From assembly GCA_000432915.1 (NCBI GenBank), contig HF995228.1:1-64000 (forward strand): a DNA stretch of 64,000 bases, in the 5' to 3' direction. The notes under the pieces are model-generated. The model saw only the letters and a list, made by a program, of their open reading frames with translations, had not been told where the DNA came from and did not search any database. This stretch comes from Firmicutes bacterium CAG:194 (lineage in GTDB: Bacteria; Bacillota; Clostridia; Lachnospirales; Lachnospiraceae). Below are positions 42,283 through 50,316 of this stretch, piece by piece. Position 1 is the first letter of the stretch. Each line of letters starts with the position of its first letter. The position numbers and the translations under genes were made by a program.

Positions 42283-44106
42283 ATGAATACTTTTCGGCAA
42301 AGCTTTTATTTATTTAAAAAAAACCTGCGTTCCATCGTAGGCTTTGAAATTGTATACCGCTTATTCTGTATTGCACTGATGCTGCCATGCATTACCGCAT
42401 GCTTCCAGCTCTCTCTGCGCCTTGCAGGCTATCATTATTTATCCGAAGACCGTATCTTTTCTTATCTGGTGCGTCCGACCACGATCGTGATCCTGTGTTT
42501 TGTCCTGCTTTTACTTTCTGTCATCACTGTATTTGAAATTTTTTGTCTGATCCCGGCCTTTCATGCCTCTTATCACGGACAGACCATTTTCCTGACAGGT
42601 ATGCTCAGCCGTGGGCTCTTCATATTAAAAAAAAGTATCAGGCAGCATAACCGCAGCCTGTTCCTGTTTTCCCTGTTTCTCATTCCGCTGACAAACATCA
42701 CCATCCTGTCCGGCTATTTTACAAGCGTGACAATCCCTGATTTTATCCTGTATTATATCCGGTCGAATCAGACTGTATTTCACGTGCTCTGTGTAATCCT
42801 TGTAATCTGTCTGCTTCTTTCGATCCGTTACTGCTTAAGTCTTCACTGTTACTGCTTAGAGCCGGGAAACTTCAAAGAAGCAAGGTCACACTGCAGGAAG
42901 CTGACAAAACGACACTATTTCCATACAGCACTGCAGCTCCTTGCCTGGAATATCCTGATCCTGGCTGTTCTGGCGGTGATCCTGCTGCTTTGCTTTATGC
43001 TGAGCCTTTTCTTTGTCCGGTTTGTCCTGACAGACCATTTTAACAGCAGCACAATCTATATGATCTTCAGCTCGATCCTGTCCTTTTTGTTCGAGCTTTA
43101 CATTCTGTTCAGTATCCCACTGACATTTTCTTATTTAAGTGCACTCTATTACAGACAGCTGCTGAAGCAGAAGGAAGAAGTCCCTGCACCGGTTCCGGAA
43201 AGCCGTTCTGTTCTGGTCAGGATCAGTAAGCGTTTGCTTCTGCTTCTGGTGATTCTTGCCGCAGGCTTCAACTTTTATTATCTGGATCTGTTAAAGAATA
43301 CAAGCATCTTCTGGACCCAGAATATCCTGCTTTCCACACCGACCATTACCGCGCATCGCGGTGACAGCCACAATGCACCGGAAAATACACTTGCCGCCTT
43401 TCAGTCTGCGATCGACAATCAGGCTGACTGCATCGAGCTGGATGTCCAACAGACAAAGGATCATGTCATTGTCGTGGTGCATGATACCAATTTAAAACGT
43501 CTGACCGGTATCGACAAAAACGTTTCCGACCTGACCTATGAGGAGCTTCTCTCTCTGGATTTCGGTTCTCATTTTTCTCCTGCCTACAAGGGCGAAAAGA
43601 TCTGCACGCTGGATGAAGTGCTGACACTTTGTAAGGACAGGATCGATCTGAATATCGAACTGAAAACAAATATATCCGATACCGGCCTGGAAGCAGGCGT
43701 GGTTGCTCTGATCGAATCCCATGACTATGCGGAGCACTGCGTGGTTGCTGCCAAGAAACCGGATTCCCTGAAAAAAATAAAATCGCTGGATGATTCCATC
43801 CAGACGATCTATCTGTTACCTGTTGCTTACGGAAATTACCAAAACCTCAGCTATATCGATGGTTTCAGTATTAAATCTTCATTTATTACCCGTAAGCTGG
43901 TCAATCATATGCATGCAAACGGCAAAGCAGTTTATGCCTGGACAGTCAATGAACGCGAAGACATGGAGCGCATGTTCAGCCTCGGTATCGACTGCCTGAT
44001 CACGGATGAACCGGTTCGTGCAAAAGAGGTTCTCTATTCACAGGAACTGAATCCATCCATTGCGATCTGGCTTGAGCAGCTCACACATCACTTCTTAAGC
44101 GATTGA
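42283..44106 (+). CDS. Glycerophosphodiester phosphodiesterase with N-terminal membrane domain
   Basis: 607 residues. The first ~345 hold about seven membrane helices (GDPD-associated membrane domain); the catalytic barrel follows with ITAHRGD-x4-PENT, the ELDVQQTKDHVIVVVHD metal/acid-base segment and LNIELK. It hydrolyses glycerophosphodiesters, probably from lipids or lipoteichoic acid, at the membrane surface. It is a single gene. Its last 19 bases overlap the convergent L,D-transpeptidase gene. Confidence 0.93.
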   Translation: MNTFRQSFYLFKKNLRSIVGFEIVYRLFCIALMLPCITACFQLSLRLAGYHYLSEDRIFSYLVRPTTIVILCFVLLLLSVITVFEIFCLIPAFHASYHGQTIFLTGMLSRGLFILKKSIRQHNRSLFLFSLFLIPLTNITILSGYFTSVTIPDFILYYIRSNQTVFHVLCVILVICLLLSIRYCLSLHCYCLEPGNFKEARSHCRKLTKRHYFHTALQLLAWNILILAVLAVILLLCFMLSLFFVRFVLTDHFNSSTIYMIFSSILSFLFELYILFSIPLTFSYLSALYYRQLLKQKEEVPAPVPESRSVLVRISKRLLLLLVILAAGFNFYYLDLLKNTSIFWTQNILLSTPTITAHRGDSHNAPENTLAAFQSAIDNQADCIELDVQQTKDHVIVVVHDTNLKRLTGIDKNVSDLTYEELLSLDFGSHFSPAYKGEKICTLDEVLTLCKDRIDLNIELKTNISDTGLEAGVVALIESHDYAEHCVVAAKKPDSLKKIKSLDDSIQTIYLLPVAYGNYQNLSYIDGFSIKSSFITRKLVNHMHANGKAVYAWTVNEREDMERMFSLGIDCLITDEPVRAKEVLYSQELNPSIAIWLEQLTHHFLSD

Positions 44107-45731
44107 TATGCTTCTTCCGCAGCGGTGAGTACTTCATAATTTGTTACGTATTCCCGCTGCTCAGCAGATGCATCATTGTATAACTGTCTTGCGCGTTCTA
44201 TTTTCTTTTTGCTGTCCTTTGTAACGGTTCCGATCTTGGCGATCGAATCAACAACTGCCTGCGCCTTTTCCGCATCCGGCTGACCGATCGTCTGCTCCGA
44301 TTCCGTTCCGTCCAGATAATAGCAGATGACAGGCGTTCCCTTTGCGATCTCCCCATATAATTCCTTCGCCTTCAGATAAGGCATATTAATGCAGCCGTGA
44401 GAACCACTCTTTTTGTAAATATCCGCCCCAAAGCTGTCTCTCCAGATTGCATCATGCAGTCCGATATTGCCATTGAATGGCATCCAGTAAGAAACCGGTG
44501 TTTCATAATTTTCCCCTACCAGCATGGCATCCTGCTCTTTATAGGTAATACCGTAAATACCCGCCGGTGTATCAAAGCCTCTTGCCGCATTCCCGGATAC
44601 AAACTCGGATTCCATTTTCTTTTCTCCGTTTACATATAAGAAAAGATGCTGTGCGGTCAGATTGATCTCAATATATGTATTGCCATAGTCCTGACTGCCA
44701 TATACTGCCGCTGTCTGATAATAAACAGGGATACGCTCTCCGCTTTCCCCATTCCGGATCATTTCTTTCAGCTGCTCCTGCTCCTGGCTGTAATTCATCC
44801 ACCAGCCGTAATCACCGCCTTCGATCGTGATCGTTTTGCCATAGCTCGTCTGAAATTCTCTGCTTCGAAAAATCGTGTCATATTTCTTACGCAGCATGAC
44901 AACAAAATCATCTATCTTCTCCTCCGATACACTGACCTTATTTGTCTCTTCATCGACCAACAGCCACCCGGAAAGTACACTGCCATCAATGACTTCCTCC
45001 TGCTGTCCGAAATGATACACAATACGCAGATCCGTATACTGCTTCATCTGTGCAAGACGCTCTGTCAACTTTGCATCATCCGCATAGACGGATGGTTCCT
45101 CGTAGCAGCCCGCTTTCTCTAAATCTATCTCTGTGAGCAGAGCATCAACTGCCGTCTCCACTGTCTGGATCGTCTTAGTCTGGTTCAGTACATTTCCCCG
45201 TATCTCCGGTACGATCCGATACCCATTCTCTGCATCATACTCTGAAATATGGGCATCCACAGGCTCTACCACAAAGCTTTCCTGAAAGCCCTGCAGCTTC
45301 AGTATCGCAGTCATCAGGGCACTGTCCACATAGGCATACAGATTCTCTACGGTATATACCTGCTGTTCTCCCTTTATATAAGAAGAAATCGCCTTCAGAA
45401 TATTTTGCTGTTTCAAAATTCCGTTGAGTTCGTCTGTATTGGAAACCGTTACGCCGATCTGATCTCCCGTGATCGTTTCTGTGATGTAACTGCCCTCTCC
45501 TGTCCGCTCCCTCACAGTCAGGACATATTCCCGCATCCGGCTTTCCAGCTCCTCCATCGTCAGTCCTGACGCATCAATTTCATTAATGATCGTTCCCTTG
45601 ATGAAATGGCTGCTGCAATATACGCTGCCTGCGATCAAAAGCCCCAGCAGAAAGGCAAACAGAACCCCTAAGCTGCTCCAAAGTACCATTTTCTGATTTT
45701 TCTTTTTCCGTTTTTTCTTCTTGTTCTGCAT
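44088..45731 (-). CDS. L,D-transpeptidase (YkuD) with PG-binding domain
   Basis: 547 residues anchored by one N-terminal helix (about 14-37) after a very basic KKKKRKKKNQK stretch. A VanW/YoaR-type peptidoglycan-binding region (about 50-300) follows, then the YkuD domain (about 345-480) with the catalytic SHGCINMP (Cys near 447), and a short helical C-terminal module. It makes 3-3 or protein cross-links in peptidoglycan. Promoter 45755-45783; divergent from the RNA methyltransferase gene. Confidence 0.93.
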   Translation of the reverse strand: MQNKKKKRKKKNQKMVLWSSLGVLFAFLLGLLIAGSVYCSSHFIKGTIINEIDASGLTMEELESRMREYVLTVRERTGEGSYITETITGDQIGVTVSNTDELNGILKQQNILKAISSYIKGEQQVYTVENLYAYVDSALMTAILKLQGFQESFVVEPVDAHISEYDAENGYRIVPEIRGNVLNQTKTIQTVETAVDALLTEIDLEKAGCYEEPSVYADDAKLTERLAQMKQYTDLRIVYHFGQQEEVIDGSVLSGWLLVDEETNKVSVSEEKIDDFVVMLRKKYDTIFRSREFQTSYGKTITIEGGDYGWWMNYSQEQEQLKEMIRNGESGERIPVYYQTAAVYGSQDYGNTYIEINLTAQHLFLYVNGEKKMESEFVSGNAARGFDTPAGIYGITYKEQDAMLVGENYETPVSYWMPFNGNIGLHDAIWRDSFGADIYKKSGSHGCINMPYLKAKELYGEIAKGTPVICYYLDGTESEQTIGQPDAEKAQAVVDSIAKIGTVTKDSKKKIERARQLYNDASAEQREYVTNYEVLTAAEEAYQSLKK

Positions 45732-45754
45732 GATATACTCTCTCTTTCAGCTCC

Positions 45755-45837
45755 ATTATATCGACACATTCTGTGTCTGTAAATAGGAGGATACTCCCAC
45801 CGTCTGTCTTGCTCATTTGGCGCAAACCCTATATAAT
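45755..45837. promoter_or_regulatory. Divergent promoters of L,D-transpeptidase and RNA methyltransferase
   Basis: Minus: TTTACA (45778-45783), 17 bases, TATAAT (45755-45760). Its spacer contains a perfect GACACA-TTC-TGTGTC palindrome (45763-45777), a possible repressor site. Plus: TTGCTC (45809-45814), 17 bases, TATAAT (45832-45837). Confidence 0.65.
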
Positions 45838-45895
45838 AAGAAAACAGATGAATACTGCTTCCGGATCAGGAAGCAATCATGTTAGGAGATTATGT

Positions 45896-47383
45896 ATGGC
45901 ATTTCCGTTACCCGAAGCTTTCCTTTCGCGTATGCAACAGCTTTTACCCGAAAAAAGCGAATATGAATCATTTATACAAAGCTATGACAAAGATCATTAT
46001 CAGGCACTTCGCATAAACCCATTAAAAGGAGACGCGGGCACCTTGTTTTCCCACCTTGGCTGCACGCTTACGCCTGTACCATGGTGCTCCACAGGATTTT
46101 ATTATCCACAGGAGCTGCACCCGGGCAAATCCCCGTATCACGAAGCCGGTGCCTACTACATACAGGAACCGAGTGCGATGGCACCTGCTGCCTATTTAGA
46201 CGCACAGCCCGGTGAAAAGATACTGGATCTTTGCGCCGCGCCCGGTGGAAAAAGCACACAGATCGCAGGCGCCATGCGGGGGCAGGGACTTCTGATCAGC
46301 AATGAGATCCATCCTGCCAGAGCCCGCATTCTGTCAGAAAATATAGAACGCATGGGCATTTCCAATGCGATCGTCACAAACATGGCACCGGCAGAGCTCT
46401 CTGCTCATTTTCCGCTCTTTTTTGACCGGATCATGGTAGATGCGCCCTGCTCCGGCGAAGGCATGTTCCGCAAAAATGACGAAGCCATTTCGCAGTGGAG
46501 CCCTGAAAATGTAGCTCTGTGTGCCCAAAGGCAGCAGGAGATCTTAGAGCAGGCAGACCTGATGCTCCGAATAGGCGGACGCATGGTATATTCGACCTGT
46601 ACTTTTTCGCCGGAGGAAGATGAACAGTGCATCCTGCAGTTTTTAGATACCCATCCGCTCTACCGGCTCATACAGGTTCCTCTGTATGATGGTATGCAGC
46701 ATGGACTTATAAAAGAAGCAGAATCTGCCATCCGTCTCTGGCCGCATAAGCTCCATGGAGAAGGGCATTTCGTTGCAGTTCTCGAGAAAGGTGAAAATAC
46801 TGCCGATCACGCACAGGCAGGCACTGCGTCATGCAGTCTTTCCGCCGGTGATCTTCTGCTTTCCGATCACGAAGTCATTCTTCCCGGCAAAAAGAACAAA
46901 AATTCCGGTCGTCAGATTTCCAAAAAAAGAGACCGCACCAAGTCAAATGGTGCGATCTCTCAGGATGCTTCTCTGTTATCCGCATTTTTGCAGGAAACGC
47001 TTGTTACCCCGCTCTCCGGTCAGATGACCGCTTTCGGGGAACAGATCTACCTGCTGCCTGATCAGGCACCTTCCCTGCATGGACTGAAGGTACTGCGCGC
47101 GGGGCTTCACTTAGGGCAGCTCTCCGGAAAACGTTTTATCCCAGGTCATGCACTGGCTCTTTCCCTGCGCCCTGAACAGGTCATAAATTATGTAAACCTA
47201 GACGCTTCTGATCCACTGCAGTTACAAACCGCTATCCGCTTCCTATCCGGCGAAACCTTCCCATACGAAGGGAAAAATGGCTGGTATCTGATCTGTATCG
47301 ACGGTTACAGCCTTGGCTGGGGCAAACTGGCAGGCTCTATTATGAAAAATCATTATCCAAAAGGCCTGCGCAAATATCTTTAA
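45896..47383 (+). CDS. RsmB/NOP-family RNA cytosine-C5 methyltransferase
   Basis: From the ATG at 45896 it has 495 residues. SAM-binding LDLCAAPGGKSTQ, then VDAPCSGEGMF (catalytic Cys of motif IV-type PCSGEG) and YSTCTFSPEEDE (second Cys). A C-terminal RNA-binding module of the RsmF type (about 390-495) completes it; the usual target is a cytosine in rRNA. GGAG seven bases upstream fixes the start; the frame is open to 45773 but without a binding site. The Lys/Ser/Asn-rich linker near residues 322-355 contains an antisense-oriented terminator hairpin. The end overlaps the convergent gene by four bases. Confidence 0.93.
   Translation: MAFPLPEAFLSRMQQLLPEKSEYESFIQSYDKDHYQALRINPLKGDAGTLFSHLGCTLTPVPWCSTGFYYPQELHPGKSPYHEAGAYYIQEPSAMAPAAYLDAQPGEKILDLCAAPGGKSTQIAGAMRGQGLLISNEIHPARARILSENIERMGISNAIVTNMAPAELSAHFPLFFDRIMVDAPCSGEGMFRKNDEAISQWSPENVALCAQRQQEILEQADLMLRIGGRMVYSTCTFSPEEDEQCILQFLDTHPLYRLIQVPLYDGMQHGLIKEAESAIRLWPHKLHGEGHFVAVLEKGENTADHAQAGTASCSLSAGDLLLSDHEVILPGKKNKNSGRQISKKRDRTKSNGAISQDASLLSAFLQETLVTPLSGQMTAFGEQIYLLPDQAPSLHGLKVLRAGLHLGQLSGKRFIPGHALALSLRPEQVINYVNLDASDPLQLQTAIRFLSGETFPYEGKNGWYLICIDGYSLGWGKLAGSIMKNHYPKGLRKYL
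46928..46960 (-). terminator. Antisense terminator inside the RNA methyltransferase gene
   Basis: Read on the minus strand, AGAGATCGCACC-N9-GGTGCGGTCTCT makes a 12-bp stem with one G-U pair, followed directly by TTTTTTTGG. It is as good as any intergenic terminator in the window. It would stop read-through from the 47380-48381 gene. Confidence 0.6.
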
Positions 47384-48381
47384 AAATTTACATCGATCTC
47401 GATACCCTTCAGATCCTCATTGATCAGGTGATTCTTCTTCATGATCTGATTGATCCGTTGCGTTGTCTCCTCAGACTGCGTAACGGACTGTTTCTGAAAA
47501 CTGGCATCTGCCTGCAGCTTTTCCGCATCCAGATCTCCCTCGATCATCTCTCTGTCTTCTTTCCGTTCTTCTTTTGCCTTTTCGATCCGCTCGTCCTGTT
47601 CTTCTTTTTCTTCTGCCTTCTTCTCGGCTTCTTCCTTCTTCTCTTCCAGTTCTTTATCCAGCTTTTCTTTGGCATCCGCGATCACCATACCAACGATCTC
47701 ATCCGATGCTGCTTTTTGGATCTCTTCCGCAGCATCTCCGGCTTTTAACATATCCTGGGATTTTAACTGATCCACCTTGGCATCCGACTGATTTTGCGTC
47801 AGCACCATGATCTGCTGCTGCATAAGATCTGCATCTGACTGCAAAGCAGCTTTTTTCCCATTTAAAGAAAGTAGCTGTTTCTGATATTCCGTCCTAGGTT
47901 CATTTGCCAGTTCCTTTAACCGGTCAATCTCTTCTTTACTGAAATCATCTGAAAAGAAACCCAGCTTATTATTCTGGTATTTTTCCAAAAGCTCCAGATC
48001 CTTCTGCTCCTGCGAATCCTTCGATATCCCATACGTTTCCCGCAGCTTATCCTTTTCCGCAGAAATATTGCCGATCTGCTGCATTTTTTCCTGATATTCT
48101 GCGACCTTTTCCGCCTTCTGTGCTTTCAGATCCTCTATATTCTGTTTTGTCGCCTGATCCCCGGAAAAGGCATCTTTGACAAGCTTCATTGCCTGCTTCT
48201 GTGCCAGCTTACGTTTCTTTTCGATCTGCTCCTTTGAAGATCCTGCGATCAGAAATCTTCCGTCCACATTTTTCTTCGTGTTTTGTGTATTCTGCGCTCT
48301 TCTATTTCTTTTTCCCGCACTTTTTTGCAGATTCTCATTCTGAACTGCCTGCATTGTCTGATCTGTTTTCTGAATTACCAT
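47380..48381 (-). CDS. Coiled-coil hypothetical protein
   Basis: 333 residues, extremely rich in Lys, Glu and Gln, with no signal peptide or membrane helix. Heptad-like helices run from about 60 to 310, including a stretch of repeated EEKKEEAEKKAEEKEEQ character near 245-280. The middle segment LGFFSDDFSKEEIDRLKELA is less repetitive. Function unknown; possibly a filamentous or scaffold protein. GGGAGAAACAAG precedes the start. It overlaps the convergent RNA methyltransferase end by four bases. Confidence 0.75.
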   Translation of the reverse strand: MVIQKTDQTMQAVQNENLQKSAGKRNRRAQNTQNTKKNVDGRFLIAGSSKEQIEKKRKLAQKQAMKLVKDAFSGDQATKQNIEDLKAQKAEKVAEYQEKMQQIGNISAEKDKLRETYGISKDSQEQKDLELLEKYQNNKLGFFSDDFSKEEIDRLKELANEPRTEYQKQLLSLNGKKAALQSDADLMQQQIMVLTQNQSDAKVDQLKSQDMLKAGDAAEEIQKAASDEIVGMVIADAKEKLDKELEEKKEEAEKKAEEKEEQDERIEKAKEERKEDREMIEGDLDAEKLQADASFQKQSVTQSEETTQRINQIMKKNHLINEDLKGIEIDVNF

Positions 48382-48466
48382 ACTCTTGTTTCTCCCTGAC
48401 CGTTTTCTGTGATACGTATCTATTTTATATATCGGTCAGTTGATGGCTTTTGTCCAGTCTTATACT

Positions 48467-49015
48467 TTATCTTACTCTTTTGTAAATAATCGGGACATCA
48501 TATCCAAAGGTTCTGTTTCCGTTCACTTCCATGCTTTCCGACACCTCCAGACATTCATCTGAAAACTTCTCCCATAACCGGAATGTCATAACCGGCGTAA
48601 AACGGCTCACACTTCCCCCTTCCCAGCAGCCTTCCTTTTCCCGATATAGTGCCGGTGTAAACTTCACAGATTTTTTAAGTTCTCCGTAATCTACAGGCTT
48701 CATGGAATCATAGGAAAACTTAGTCTTGTCTTCTCCCACAGGTATTTCATAGGATGATAGCATGATTCCATCCTTATTCTCTGTAATAAGGAACAAATGA
48801 GGTGAAGCATGACATTTTCCATCCGTCTCATAATAACTTTCCTCTACAATAAATATCCCTGTAAAATCTTCGGGCATATTTTTAATTTTATCGTTGCATA
48901 CTGTATTTACATGCTGTGCATACGGAAACATTTTCCCAGCTTTTTTCATTTCTGTAAATTGTTCTTTATTATCAAATCGCCCTGTCATAAGCCTTACAAA
49001 GTTTTCTATCTTCAT
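48467..49015 (-). CDS. CpeT/CpcT-like protein
   Basis: 182 residues. The N-terminal FVRLMTGRFDNKEQF followed by FIVEESYYE resembles CpeT/CpcT proteins, which in cyanobacteria attach bilins but also occur in bacteria without phycobilisomes with unknown role. The remainder is beta-rich, fitting a barrel. GGGAGGATATCAGA precedes the start. It is the third gene after a MarR regulator and a multi-helix membrane protein, 35 bases downstream of the latter. Family call moderate. Confidence 0.65.
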   Translation of the reverse strand: MKIENFVRLMTGRFDNKEQFTEMKKAGKMFPYAQHVNTVCNDKIKNMPEDFTGIFIVEESYYETDGKCHASPHLFLITENKDGIMLSSYEIPVGEDKTKFSYDSMKPVDYGELKKSVKFTPALYREKEGCWEGGSVSRFTPVMTFRLWEKFSDECLEVSESMEVNGNRTFGYDVPIIYKRVR

Positions 49016-49050
49016 TCTGATATCCTCCCTTTTTTATTCTTTTACAGCTT

Positions 49051-49725
49051 TTAAAACATAAGCTGTAGTCCCATCGCAATAACCCACATATATGCACAAG
49101 TCTTTGGAATCATTAATAGTCCGACCTTTGGTTTTGATTTACTCAGCAAAGTTACCGGAAGATAACAGCCAAAAGAAATAATAATGGCTGCAACCATCCT
49201 TGTCATATGATATCCATAAGTATTCCCGGAAATTATATATAAAATAATTACCCCTATACCGGTAACTGCAAAGACCGCATTTCTGATGATAGATAATTTC
49301 ATATTTCCTTCATCGGTACACCAGTTATTCTGTGGGAACATGCATATTACAATTCTGACGACTGCAGATATCCAAATTATTGCTTCAATTATTGCCGGCA
49401 TTTTTAATTCCGGAAATGTAAATTTCCAGATATACATCAAAATAATATAAAATACTGTCATTGTAATAGACGATACCTGCAATCCGATTCCCAACTGTCT
49501 CTTTATTTTATCATTACTTCCATGTACTGCTCTGATAATTCTTGGCACTAGATGAAAAGCATCCCCTCCGCAAAGTGTTAATGTTAATACTCCATAAAGA
49601 ATAAACAGCATATTTCCCTGTGAGAATATAAAAAATAAAATTGCGGCAACCAGATCAAAAATCAAATATGCCGTATCAAATATCGCTTCCATTACATCTT
49701 TCTTTACACAAAACTTAGTTTTCAT
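49051..49725 (-). CDS. Seven-helix membrane protein of unknown function
   Basis: 224 residues with about seven predicted transmembrane helices. Notable conserved-looking polar spots are the CGGDAFHLVPR segment near 53-63 and FPQNNWCTDEGN in a loop. Not a recognised transporter family. The ATG overlaps the end of the MarR gene by 11 bases, so it is translationally coupled and probably the repressor's main target. Base composition is more AT-rich than neighbours, hinting at acquisition. Confidence 0.75.
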   Translation of the reverse strand: MKTKFCVKKDVMEAIFDTAYLIFDLVAAILFFIFSQGNMLFILYGVLTLTLCGGDAFHLVPRIIRAVHGSNDKIKRQLGIGLQVSSITMTVFYIILMYIWKFTFPELKMPAIIEAIIWISAVVRIVICMFPQNNWCTDEGNMKLSIIRNAVFAVTGIGVIILYIISGNTYGYHMTRMVAAIIISFGCYLPVTLLSKSKPKVGLLMIPKTCAYMWVIAMGLQLMF

Positions 49726-50164
49726 TTGCGTTCTCCCTATGCTCTCTTAAACATTCTTCCGCATTATTACAGATCTTTTCAAATACATTCATACACATTT
49801 GCTTTTCTTCTTCTGTCATTCCGCTTAAAACATTTTTTGCAAACTGTTTTTGTGCATTTATTCCTGCTTCCACGATTTCCTCTGCCTGATCCAGCAAAAC
49901 AATTTCAATATGCTTTTTATTATCTTCACTTTGTATTCTTTCAACAAGACCTTTCTCTTCCAGCTTTTTCAATGAAGTTGAAACATGGGATTTTGTTGAT
50001 TTTCTGATCTTTACAATTTCTGCAGCGGTATTATGCTGCGGATTGTTATGCAGAAACATCAGTATATCATATTCCATCTGCGTTAAGCCATACCGGTCAC
50101 ACACCTCACCGGAAAGCACTTCATAATAGCTTGTAACTGTTTTATGCTTATCCCAGAAATACAT
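49715..50164 (-). CDS. MarR-family transcriptional regulator
   Basis: 149 residues from the ATG at 50164, fixed by AAAGGAGGG upstream. Winged helix (about 30-100) with LTQMEYDILMFL, RKSTKSHVSTSLKKLEEKG and a wing of SEDNKKH; helices at both ends for dimerisation. It heads a three-gene cassette. The 5-4-5 palindrome GTTCT-N4-AGAAC just below its -10 box suggests autorepression lifted by a small ligand. Confidence 0.9.
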   Translation of the reverse strand: MYFWDKHKTVTSYYEVLSGEVCDRYGLTQMEYDILMFLHNNPQHNTAAEIVKIRKSTKSHVSTSLKKLEEKGLVERIQSEDNKKHIEIVLLDQAEEIVEAGINAQKQFAKNVLSGMTEEEKQMCMNVFEKICNNAEECLREHRENANEN

Positions 50165-50180
50165 TTTTCCCTCCTTTATC

Positions 50181-50224
50181 GTTCTTTTTAGAACAATTAT
50201 AAGGCATTGCTTCTGCTGTGTCAA
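50181..50224 (-). promoter_or_regulatory. MarR-cassette promoter and operator
   Basis: Minus strand TTGACA (50219-50224), 17 bases, TATAAT (50196-50201): full consensus. GTTCT-TTTT-AGAAC (50181-50194) covers the transcription start, next to the AAAGGAGGG binding site. A strong promoter that must be repressed to be silent. Confidence 0.8.
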
Positions 50225-50316
50225 CCTTTCCATGAAATCATCTCATAAAGAAGCAACCGGGCGGTTTGTAAAATTCTGTGATAGCAGACAGCATTTTGCA
50301 GGATTCGACCTGTCTG

